From Candidatus Babeliales bacterium (GTDB lineage: Bacteria; Babelota; Babeliae; Babelales; JANWKD01), in the NCBI GenBank assembly GCA_025451595.1, contig JANWKD010000081.1:1-7223 (forward strand): DNA of 7,223 bases, written 5' to 3'. Below, piece after piece: positions 1 through 5,379 of this stretch. The translations under genes and the position numbers were made by a program. A model generated the notes under the pieces. It saw only the letters and a program-made list of their open reading frames with translations, searched no databases and was not told the DNA's origin. Numbering within the stretch: the stretch's first letter is position 1; each line of letters begins with the position of its first letter.

Positions 1-385
1 GATCTATCGTCCTTCTTTGTTGCGTAACAAGATCAAGTATGGTTAATTCATCGATTGTACGCACATCAAAATCTCCATCATCACCCCTTTGCCACGCGCG
101 TACTTTAACAACTGCTTTGGTATGATTGGGACAAAATTGCCGTCGTATAGTATTACTCAAAGCAAACTTTGCAAGACATTCGTCGGGGACTTTTTTTGGT
201 TGCTTCGTGCGCTCGATAAACTCTTGCTGCGTTTCACGATCTTTAAACGTCAAAAATTGTGCAATAAGATTTTTGATATCAGCTGGCATAACGGCAAGAA
301 GACATGGTTTATCTACATCTTGATGAGAATCCATACCATAAATAGCTGGAACTAGAAAGACAAACAATAATAGCATTATGATCAT
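1..385 (-). CDS. Secreted F-box-like/WD40-like protein, C-terminus cut by window edge (paralog A)
   Basis: An uninterrupted minus-strand frame runs from ATG at 385 to the window edge and gives 128 residues; the rest lies outside. The start is supported by an AGGAG ribosome-binding site a few bases upstream and by exact correspondence with the start of the paralog at 1642. Residues 1-18 (MIIMLLLFVFLVPAIYGM) form a hydrophobic signal peptide. Residues 33-45 (MPADIKNLIAQFL) resemble the core of an F-box, a short helical motif that in eukaryotes binds Skp1 in ubiquitin ligases. Residues 113-128 (ELTILDLVTQQRRTID) look like a WD40-type strand pattern. About 50 of the first 70 residues match paralog B, and QFCPN (83-87) is also shared. 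My inference is an exported protein, perhaps a host-directed effector. The F-box reading rests on pattern only and no enzyme motif is visible. Confidence 0.75.
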   Translation of the reverse strand, partial: MIIMLLLFVFLVPAIYGMDSHQDVDKPCLLAVMPADIKNLIAQFLTFKDRETQQEFIERTKQPKKVPDECLAKFALSNTIRRQFCPNHTKAVVKVRAWQRGDDGDFDVRTIDELTILDLVTQQRRTID

Positions 386-451
386 TAGATACTCTCCTTT
401 TTTTTGAGAAATGAAACTGACAAACTATACAATAATATTTATAAAAAACAA
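180..451 (-). repeat. Tandem gene duplication, copy A (promoter plus 5' third of gene)
   Basis: This segment aligns with 1437-1704 at a constant offset of 1257 bases through the first ~70 codons and continues across the start codon, ribosome-binding site and proposed promoter. Near the start codon identity is nearly complete (for example CTAGAAAGACAAACAATAAT in both). Similarity falls sharply downstream of codon ~70. The shared upstream region shows that the duplication included regulatory DNA. Confidence 0.8.
424..451 (-). promoter_or_regulatory. Putative sigma-70-type promoter of paralog A
   Basis: Read on the minus strand, TTGTTT (446-451) and TATAGT (424-429) are separated by 16 bases and lie about 40 bases before the start codon at 385. 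The same arrangement occurs before the paralog at 1676-1704, so the element is conserved between copies. That conservation is the main support, because promoter-like words are common in AT-rich DNA. Confidence 0.4.
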
Positions 452-555
452 AGAAAATTTTAGAAGTTAGAAAAATTTGCCCTACCGATAGAAATGTTCA
501 AATAGAAATTAATATGATATTTTATATAAACATTTCATGGTAAATTTATTTACAA

Positions 556-581
556 TTCTGTATACTAATTTGTATACAGAA
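556..581. promoter_or_regulatory. Perfect inverted repeat, candidate operator of the antitoxin-like gene
   Basis: TTCTGTATAC (556-565) and GTATACAGAA (572-581) are perfect 10-base inverted arms around a 6-base spacer. The right arm ends at the ribosome-binding site (AAGGA, 581-585) of the gene starting at 590. TATACT (561-566), a possible -10 box, lies in the left arm; a second choice is TTTACA (549-554) with TATACA (573-578). Ribbon-helix-helix antitoxins are known to repress their own promoters by binding paired short inverted sites, so autoregulation is a reasonable inference. The repeat has no following T-tract, so it is not a terminator. Confidence 0.6.
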
Positions 582-589
582 AGGAATGT

Positions 590-814
590 ATGTCGAAATT
601 AGTAAGAATAAGCGATCAATCTAATAAATATTTATCAGAATTAGCTCTCCAGACCGGTAAAACAAAACAAAAGATCCTAGAAAGCGCTCTCGATCTATTT
701 GCGCGAGAAATGTTTTTGACAAAAGCAAATAAAGAGTATGAACAGTTGGCCGACAATCAAAAAAAAGAGTTACTAGAGGAAAATTCTTTATTAGATTGCA
801 TTCGATCTTTTTAG
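590..814 (+). CDS. Ribbon-helix-helix (MazE/CopG-like) antitoxin, apparently without a toxin partner
   Basis: This 74-residue protein has the plan of a ribbon-helix-helix antitoxin. An N-terminal DNA-binding strand (KLVRIS, residues 3-8) is followed by helix A (about 10-21), a turn at TGKT (22-25) and helix B (about 25-42). A charged tail (about 43-70) would normally wrap the toxin. The stretch around FLTKANKEYEQL resembles MazE-type antitoxins, where MazF/PemK usually follows within a few bases. Here nothing toxin-like follows: the next gene lies on the opposite strand and overlaps the last 24 bases. The start ATG follows AAGGA by four bases. The inverted repeat at 556-581 suggests self-repression. 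The fold assignment is fairly secure; pairing with MazF-type toxins is by resemblance. It could instead be a stand-alone regulator. Confidence 0.7.
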   Translation: MSKLVRISDQSNKYLSELALQTGKTKQKILESALDLFAREMFLTKANKEYEQLADNQKKELLEENSLLDCIRSF

Positions 815-1642
815 ATTACGTGAACTATTAATATCTTTGCAAATTCCATATTGACTTAAATAATCTTCTAAATTCTTTTCGCAAACAAATTGAGGCTTAT
901 TTTCATCAATCGGATACATGGTATATATTTTTTTTCGATGACAAGTTGCGCTACATTCGGCCGCATTGAATTCACTCCAACGTTTTTCTCCATGTACAAT
1001 AATATGGGTTCCTTGTTTGTTAAAATCAATCGATTCGCTACTATCATTTAATGTAATTTTTCTCTGTTTTTGAGTTGCGGTATTATAAATCATTAAAAAA
1101 TTTGACATCACAAAACCAATTCGTTCGGTACCATCATCAGGAAGTGGTTTCTTTTTAGTAACCATACCTGCAATTGAAAACCCATCTGCAGAGAGAGCTA
1201 TCTTTTTTCGCTTGATAAGCCCTTTACTCACCTTTTCTGCATAGTCCTTAATATAGAATGAATCATTCTTTTTAGCCTGATCAAATATAATTTCTTCTCC
1301 GAAAGGGTTAATAATTGCTAATCGCTCTACTTTTTCATCCCAGTCACTGTATTCTATTAATACAATTTTATTACGATTGGGACAAAATTGGACCAGATTG
1401 GTGTATTGTGGATATTTGAGAAACTTCTTAAACAGTTCATCAGGAACTTTTCCTTGCTGCTGCGTTCGCTCGATAAACTCTTGTTCCGTTTCACGATCTC
1501 TAAATGGTAATAATTCAGCAATCAACCTTTTGATATCGTTTGGTAAACGTGCAAGAAGACATGATTTATCTACATCTTGATTCGAATTCATACCATGAAT
1601 GGTTGGAACTAGAAAGACAAACAATAATAGTATTATGATCAT
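791..1642 (-). CDS. Secreted F-box-like/WD40-like protein (paralog B)
   Basis: This 283-residue protein starts at ATG 1642 behind an AGGAG-type site (AAAAGGAGTATCTG). Residues 1-17 form a signal peptide (MIIILLLFVFLVPTIHG). Residues 33-45 (LPNDIKRLIAELL) have the leucine/proline pattern of an F-box. Two later stretches look like beta-propeller strands: 147-160 (KIALSADGFSIAGM) and 183-217 (LMIYNTATQKQRKITL, then IDFNKQGTHIIVHG), the second close to the usual 'IWD..TG' plus 'DG..I' WD40 pattern. Too few repeats are visible for a full propeller, so the protein may be a degenerate or shortened member. Its last seven residues and stop lie antisense to the end of the antitoxin-like gene. In host-associated bacteria, F-box proteins are often effectors that engage host ubiquitin ligases; this role is inferred, not shown. 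No catalytic motif is visible. Confidence 0.7.
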   Translation of the reverse strand: MIIILLLFVFLVPTIHGMNSNQDVDKSCLLARLPNDIKRLIAELLPFRDRETEQEFIERTQQQGKVPDELFKKFLKYPQYTNLVQFCPNRNKIVLIEYSDWDEKVERLAIINPFGEEIIFDQAKKNDSFYIKDYAEKVSKGLIKRKKIALSADGFSIAGMVTKKKPLPDDGTERIGFVMSNFLMIYNTATQKQRKITLNDSSESIDFNKQGTHIIVHGEKRWSEFNAAECSATCHRKKIYTMYPIDENKPQFVCEKNLEDYLSQYGICKDINSSRNLKRSNAI

Positions 1643-1704
1643 CAGATACTCCTTTTATTAAAATGAAACTGCCAAACAATACAATAAAATTTATAAAAAA
1701 ACAA
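1437..1704 (-). repeat. Tandem gene duplication, copy B (promoter plus 5' third of gene)
   Basis: This is the counterpart of 180-451 and contains the start codon (1642), signal-peptide codons, F-box-like codons and upstream promoter region. The coding part is collinear with copy A without gaps through about codon 70. Small indels occur only upstream, in the A-rich promoter spacer and near the ribosome-binding site. Confidence 0.8.
1676..1704 (-). promoter_or_regulatory. Putative sigma-70-type promoter of paralog B
   Basis: On the minus strand TTGTTT (1699-1704) and TATTGT (1676-1681) are 17 bases apart, about 35 bases before the start codon at 1642. The layout matches the element at 424-451 before paralog A, with one extra A in the spacer giving the ideal 17-base distance. 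Conservation supports it, but the -10 box is imperfect. Confidence 0.4.
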
Positions 1705-1756
1705 CAAAATATTAGACTTCTTGTGTTACAAAAATAGTTATAGTACCATTATTTTC

Positions 1757-2620
1757 ATGAAATCAGAAACACAATCAATATCAAACGCGATTAATGTTTG
1801 CTCTAAAAATTGGCAGCTGAGTGCAGTTAAACAGTTGTCCCATGAAGCAGTGACTCAAAATTATGTTGCAAAAGCATACAGTGCATTGCTTGCAAAAGAA
1901 GTTGTGTTAAAAATAGTATGGGCAAAAACGAATGAATTTGAAGCTTTACGTTATTTTAGAGGTCCCGCTTGTGTTCAGCTCCTTGACTATAACGTTGAGC
2001 ATAATGCTTTATTACTAGAATATATCCGACCAGGAACATCATTAAAACAATTTTTTCCTGATCGGGATGATTTTGCAATTGAGGTTACCGCAAGCATTAT
2101 CAAAGCATTGCACCAGAATAAAGAAATTCCCAAATCGCATCATTTCAAAACCATTGATCAATGGCTCAATACGTTATACACGCATACATCAATTGCCATT
2201 CCCAAAAACCTTTTGTATAAAGCGCAAGAACTGGGCGTTCAATTACTACAAAAAGCACAACCACGCTATGTTTTACATGGCGACCTTCACCATGAAAATA
2301 TTTTACAAAAAGATTCTCACTGGGTCGCCATAGATCCAAAAGGAGTAATTGGTCCACTTGAATATGAGCTCGGACGATTTATTATGAATCCAATGCCAAA
2401 CCTATTAAATCATCCATCAGTAGTTACTATAATAAAAAATCGGGTTAACAGGTTCAGTCAGCTGTTTGAAATTGAAAAACGTCGTATCAAAGATTGGACC
2501 TTCGTACAAGCCGTGCTCAGTGTTTGCTGGGCAGAACAGGACAAAGATCAATCATCGTTTAACTATTTTTTGAATTTTGCAACGCTATTAAAAATTTATG
2601 ATAAAAAAGTTCCCTCATAG
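1757..2620 (+). CDS. APH(6)/StrB-like phosphotransferase (streptomycin/hydroxyurea kinase family)
   Basis: This protein-kinase-like small-molecule phosphotransferase is 287 residues from ATG 1757. Near the N-terminus, VVLKIVW carries the probable ATP-binding lysine (K52) and EFEALRYF the paired glutamate (about E62). LLLEYIRPGTSL marks the hinge between lobes. The catalytic loop HGDLHHENIL (174-183) holds the catalytic aspartate D176 and N181, and AIDPKGVIGPLEYELGRF holds the metal-binding aspartate D193. DPKG followed by a conserved 'NP' (211-212) is typical of the APH(6)/hydroxyurea kinase family that includes StrB. Family members transfer phosphate from ATP to streptomycin or hydroxyurea, but distant chromosomal members often have unknown substrates, so resistance is not implied. 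An in-frame TTG at 1721 would add 12 residues; ATG 1757 fits better, though neither has a clear ribosome-binding site. It is a single-gene unit ended by the terminator at 2661-2688. Confidence 0.85.
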   Translation: MKSETQSISNAINVCSKNWQLSAVKQLSHEAVTQNYVAKAYSALLAKEVVLKIVWAKTNEFEALRYFRGPACVQLLDYNVEHNALLLEYIRPGTSLKQFFPDRDDFAIEVTASIIKALHQNKEIPKSHHFKTIDQWLNTLYTHTSIAIPKNLLYKAQELGVQLLQKAQPRYVLHGDLHHENILQKDSHWVAIDPKGVIGPLEYELGRFIMNPMPNLLNHPSVVTIIKNRVNRFSQLFEIEKRRIKDWTFVQAVLSVCWAEQDKDQSSFNYFLNFATLLKIYDKKVPS

Positions 2621-2660
2621 GAAACGCTGGCTCTAGAAAAATAGCTATTGCTTGTCAGCT

Positions 2661-2688
2661 AGCTCGGGAAAAAGATCCCCGAGCTTTT
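2661..2688 (+). terminator. Rho-independent terminator of the phosphotransferase gene
   Basis: AGCTCGGG (2661-2668) pairs perfectly with CCCGAGCT (2678-2685) across a 9-base A-rich loop and runs into TTTT (2685-2688). It begins 40 bases after the stop codon at 2620. On the opposite strand the hairpin lacks a T-tract, so it probably works mainly for the plus-strand gene. Confidence 0.8.
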
Positions 2689-2698
2689 CGTTACGTGA

Positions 2699-3010
2699 TT
2701 AAAAATTAATTTTGAAATCTTTAAAGAAATATACCAACGCTCCTATTCCGCCAACTTCTAAAGCCGTTGCCAATCCGGCACAGTTTCTAGCAACAAGCAG
2801 GCGATTGGTCCATGTTGTCCGTTGCAGAGGCTTCATTTTTGCGAATGGCCAAGTTTTATTTACTGCTTTTCTATGCGAAATAGTAGATGCAATCAAGATT
2901 ACTGGTGGTATAGCCGCAAAATAAAGATAAGGCTTAAGGCTATCATTGCCAGGCTTAACATTAACTGTTGATAAGGCTAAGCAACTTAATAAAACTATCT
3001 TTTTGAACAT
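2699..3010 (-). CDS. Small exported or membrane protein of unknown function
   Basis: This 103-residue protein starts at ATG 3010 behind a good ribosome-binding site (AAGGATGACAA before the ATG). I do not recognise a family. It begins like a signal peptide (MFKKIVLLSCLALSTVNV) and has two further hydrophobic stretches, about 28-44 (PYLYFAAIPPVILIAST) and 77-96 (around LATALEVGGIGALVYFF). These are separated by a basic segment (about 47-75) rich in Lys and Arg. This suggests a small inner-membrane hairpin protein with a charged loop. Cys10 sits in LLSC, which slightly resembles a lipobox, but the hydrophobic run before it is too short to be convincing. A well-placed promoter (3054-3081) supports expression. 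It converges on the phosphotransferase gene, with 78 bases between stop codons. Confidence 0.6.
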   Translation of the reverse strand: MFKKIVLLSCLALSTVNVKPGNDSLKPYLYFAAIPPVILIASTISHRKAVNKTWPFAKMKPLQRTTWTNRLLVARNCAGLATALEVGGIGALVYFFKDFKINF

Positions 3011-3053
3011 TTGTCATCCTTGCAAATTTATTAAACATATTAAATACATTTAA

Positions 3054-3081
3054 ATTATAGCGCAATAATATTATTTGTTAA
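3054..3081 (-). promoter_or_regulatory. Putative promoter of the small membrane protein gene
   Basis: On the minus strand TTAACA (3076-3081) and a perfect TATAAT (3054-3059) are separated by 16 bases. The expected transcript start, near 3047, would leave a leader of about 37 bases containing the AAGGA ribosome-binding site of the gene starting at 3010. Confidence 0.55.
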
Positions 3082-3171
3082 TTAACTATATCGTAACTTG
3101 CACATGAGTCATCACTTGAGTTATTCTAAATCTATTGCGAAAAAAATTAAATTAAAAATTACCATCGCAGA

Positions 3172-3200
3172 GAAAAGTCGCACAGCTTGTGCGACTTTTC
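3172..3200 (-). terminator. Strong hairpin terminator of the thioredoxin reductase fusion gene
   Basis: GAAAAGTCGCACA (3172-3184) and TGTGCGACTTTTC (3188-3200) are perfect 13-base inverted arms around a 3-base loop. The GC-rich stem core is flanked by A4 and T4 runs, so it can act in both directions. It begins 6 bases beyond the stop codon of the minus-strand gene ending at 3207, which is its obvious client. No plus-strand gene ends nearby. Confidence 0.85.
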
Positions 3201-3206
3201 CTATTA

Positions 3207-4661
3207 TCAAATAATACCTTGAATCAACTCGTTCAATTCTTTTTTTGACAATGCTTTATTGACTCGCTTTGCCAATGCCCCATTTTTGAAAAGTAATAAT
3301 ACGGGCACCGCACCAACTTTATAGCGCTTTGCAATATCAACAGATTGACTTGCATCAATTTTATACACTACTATTTTTTCTTTATATTTTTGTGCCAACG
3401 CTTCCAACGAAGGTAACATTTGCGTACAACTTGGGCAAAACGGTGTATAAAAATCTAAAAGAACGGGCACATTCGATTTTGCAATAATAGCTTCCAACTC
3501 TTTTAAATTTGACTGCGATTTAATTTCTGATCTGAGAATGCTTTCTCCGGTAAAAAAGTGCGCTTCCATCTGCTCGGATAATTCTTTATTAAAGCCATAC
3601 GATTGCAAGAATGAAACGGCATCTAATGCTGCTTTAATGCCACTTCCTGCAGCAACTCCTGCCTGTTTATATACATAATCTTCAACATCTCCTGCTGCAA
3701 AAATACCTGGCATGGAAGTCAGTTGCGTTCTGCCTTGCACTTCTATATACCCATGTTCATCAGTTTTCAAAAATGATTTTACTAACTGAGAGTTCGGATC
3801 ATGCCCAATGGCTAAAAATACGCCAGTAACCTCTTTTTGCAACGTTTCACCCGTTTTATTGTCATACAATTCAACAGAAATAACAGCATTACCGTCACCG
3901 ATAATTTTCTTGACCTCTGTATTGTAACGAACGGTAATATTTGGAATTTCTTCGATACGATCTTGCATTACTGCAGATGCTCGCATGCTATCTTTGCGTA
4001 CTAATATTGTTACTGACTTTGCATAAGGAGATAGCTGAATAGCTTCTTCTGCAGCAGAATCGCCCCCACCTACTACTACTACATCTTTTCCTTTATGAAA
4101 AGGCGCATCACAAATGGCACAGGTGGTAACACCTTTGCCCCAATATTCTTGTTCTCCAACAACGCCGAGCTTACGAGGAGAAGAACCAGTGGCCATAATA
4201 ATGGTTAATGCATTAATTTTTTTTCCTTCTTCTGTCGTGACTAAATAAGGCCATTGTGAACCATCAATAGAAATTACCGAATCACTGACAACTACCGCAC
4301 CAAATGATTCCGCTTGTTTTTTCAAACGTTCGATAATTTGCAAACCAAGTTCTTTTTCTGAGCCTGGCCAATTTTCTACGTACGATGTTTCAGTCAACTG
4401 TCCGCCTGGCGTATTGCCTTGTATTAGTACGGTATATATATTACTACGCGCTCCATAAATTGCTGAACTTAACCCGGCGCAACCAGAACCAATAATTAAA
4501 ATAGGAACCACATTTTCTTTTTGCGCTGCTTTTTTCATATCAATAGCAATATGAGGCGTTTGCGGTTGAAGAAATTTTTTATGTATCCAAAAATATCGTG
4601 CACCAAAAAAAATAATGGCAAATACTATAGCTGCGCTTATAATTTTGTTGTTTTTAATCAT
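3207..4661 (-). CDS. Membrane-anchored thioredoxin reductase-thioredoxin fusion
   Basis: This 484-residue fusion starts at ATG 4661 behind AGGATTAT. Residues 7-23 form a hydrophobic anchor with basic residues on both sides. A TrxB-like reductase follows (about 50-355). It has the FAD loop IIGSGCAG (56-63), LTETSYVENWPG (89-100), the redox pair CAIC with the catalytic-acid position D185 (181-185), NADPH loop GGGDSAAEEA (198-207), LVRKDSMRAS (220-229, equivalent to the usual HRR phosphate-binding motif) and the second FAD motif GIFAAGDVED (319-328). A linker leads to a thioredoxin domain (about 385-484) with active site CPSC (409-412) and cis-proline P453. The reductase would take electrons from NADPH and pass them to the fused domain. 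Similar fusions are known, such as plant/cyanobacterial NTRC and the Mycobacterium leprae protein. The need for NADPH suggests a cytoplasm-facing body, but topology is not settled by charge. It is a single-gene unit with its own terminator. Confidence 0.92.
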   Translation of the reverse strand: MIKNNKIISAAIVFAIIFFGARYFWIHKKFLQPQTPHIAIDMKKAAQKENVVPILIIGSGCAGLSSAIYGARSNIYTVLIQGNTPGGQLTETSYVENWPGSEKELGLQIIERLKKQAESFGAVVVSDSVISIDGSQWPYLVTTEEGKKINALTIIMATGSSPRKLGVVGEQEYWGKGVTTCAICDAPFHKGKDVVVVGGGDSAAEEAIQLSPYAKSVTILVRKDSMRASAVMQDRIEEIPNITVRYNTEVKKIIGDGNAVISVELYDNKTGETLQKEVTGVFLAIGHDPNSQLVKSFLKTDEHGYIEVQGRTQLTSMPGIFAAGDVEDYVYKQAGVAAGSGIKAALDAVSFLQSYGFNKELSEQMEAHFFTGESILRSEIKSQSNLKELEAIIAKSNVPVLLDFYTPFCPSCTQMLPSLEALAQKYKEKIVVYKIDASQSVDIAKRYKVGAVPVLLLFKNGALAKRVNKALSKKELNELIQGII

Positions 4662-4691
4662 ATAATCCTATCTTTATCCTTGTGAACGTGA

Positions 4692-4721
4692 TTGACAAAC
4701 AAATTAATCAAATCTTATACT
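4692..4721 (+). promoter_or_regulatory. Sigma-70-type promoter with consensus -35 box
   Basis: TTGACA (4692-4697) matches the -35 consensus exactly and TATACT (4716-4721) is one base from the -10 consensus, 18 bases apart. Transcription would start near 4728, giving a leader of about 48 bases that contains the AAGGG ribosome-binding site before the ATG at 4777. It lies in the 115-base gap between divergent genes. The opposite-strand promoter for the reductase fusion must be in the same gap, but I could not choose one confidently. Confidence 0.7.
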
Positions 4722-4776
4722 AAGAACCTGATTTTGTATCTCAATATTATAAACTATTAACCAAAAAGGGTAAACC

Positions 4777-5289
4777 ATGTCTCGTTTTACACGTCTTTCT
4801 TTTACCATAATTATTGCAAGTATAACAGTCATTCATACGAATTTTGCAAATAATCAAAATGATTCGACAAAAAAACTATCAAAACCACAGCAAATTATCG
4901 AAATGCTTGAAAGTCTTTCTCCCGCTGAAAATGAAGAATTAGCATTATTTATTAGTGAATGTGAAAGGCAAGCAAGACCTGACAATGAGTATAAAAAAAT
5001 GTTTGATTGTATTGAGGAAGAGGACACCTTATCAGGCTTTAATAAATTAATGCGTTCTATTGATAATTCAATTATTTCTCCCATAGCCAAAGTTGCTATT
5101 GCATTATATTGTCTCAACTTTTATTACACCAAAGTAACCCCTTGGATTAAAAATAATTTTAAAGAAAATGAAACTATGCTCACTAAGGTTACTGAAGCAA
5201 TTATGGGCGTATGGTTCCTAGAAAAAATCAAAGATTGCGCAAAGCGCCTCGAAGCGGGTGTCACCACTTCTTTACGCGGCGTATCCTAA
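4777..5289 (+). CDS. Exported protein of unknown function, 170 residues
   Basis: The start ATG follows AAAGGG with a six-base gap and sits behind a strong promoter. I do not recognise a family. Residues 1-24 look like a signal peptide (basic start MSRFTR, hydrophobic IIIASITVI, possible cleavage after NFA). A hydrophilic, acidic helical region with Glu-rich stretches follows (about 36-98). Then comes one hydrophobic segment at about 100-118 (ISPIAKVAIALYCLNFYY) that could span the membrane, and a mixed charged tail. There are four cysteines (62, 78, 112, 154), not arranged as a CXXC pair. It is divergent from the thioredoxin reductase fusion and ends in a strong terminator. If its cysteines are exported it could be a redox substrate, but this is speculation from adjacency only. 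Confidence 0.7.
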   Translation: MSRFTRLSFTIIIASITVIHTNFANNQNDSTKKLSKPQQIIEMLESLSPAENEELALFISECERQARPDNEYKKMFDCIEEEDTLSGFNKLMRSIDNSIISPIAKVAIALYCLNFYYTKVTPWIKNNFKENETMLTKVTEAIMGVWFLEKIKDCAKRLEAGVTTSLRGVS

Positions 5290-5292
5290 TAA

Positions 5293-5312
5293 TTTTATTT
5301 TGCAAAATAAAA
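5293..5312. repeat. 20-base perfect AT palindrome downstream of the exported-protein gene
   Basis: TTTTATTTTG (5293-5302) is followed directly by its reverse complement CAAAATAAAA (5303-5312), three bases after the stop codon at 5289. With only one G and one C it would form a weak hairpin. It may help protect the 3' end or be a decayed terminator ahead of the strong one at 5315-5351; chance is possible in AT-rich DNA. Confidence 0.4.
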
Positions 5313-5314
5313 AA

Positions 5315-5351
5315 AATAAAAAGCCCGAGTTATAATCTCGGGCTTTTTATT
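5315..5351 (+). terminator. Strong rho-independent terminator of the exported-protein gene
   Basis: AATAAAAAGCCCGAG (5315-5329) pairs perfectly with CTCGGGCTTTTTATT (5337-5351) around a 7-base loop. The stem has a 7-base GC-rich core followed by five T residues on the plus strand, and a matching A-run on the other side makes it potentially bidirectional. It lies between the stop at 5289 and the next gene's start at 5380. The loop holds the word TATAAT. Confidence 0.9.
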
Positions 5352-5379
5352 AATGAGCTTAAGAAAGTGGATCTTAGAT

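Noticed and set aside
89..355. Plus-strand open frames opposite paralog A (also 126-323)
   Set aside because: They lie antisense to a convincing signal-peptide gene with a ribosome-binding site. The similar frame at 1377-1580 opposite paralog B exists only because the genes are duplicated.
1721..1756. Upstream TTG start for the phosphotransferase
   Set aside because: It adds 12 residues unlike the family N-terminus, has no ribosome-binding site and overlaps the likely promoter region. ATG 1757 is preferred.
2067..2357. Two open frames inside the phosphotransferase gene (plus 2067-2333, minus 2166-2357)
   Set aside because: Both are embedded in a gene with intact catalytic motifs and neither looks like a real protein.
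2712..2924. Plus-strand open frame opposite the small membrane protein
   Set aside because: It is antisense to a gene with a good ribosome-binding site and promoter, and it has no family resemblance.
3084..3170. Possible small RNA or further gene in the gap before the reductase terminator
   Set aside because: The stretch is AT-rich, with no hairpin other than the terminator, no ribosome-binding site and no open frame worth calling.
4854..5117. Minus-strand open frame inside the exported-protein gene
   Set aside because: The plus-strand gene has a strong promoter, ribosome-binding site, signal peptide and terminator; the antisense frame has none.
5353..5379. Upstream in-frame ATG for the AAA protein
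   Set aside because: It starts two bases after the terminator stem, has no ribosome-binding site, and would put nine extra residues before the signal peptide.
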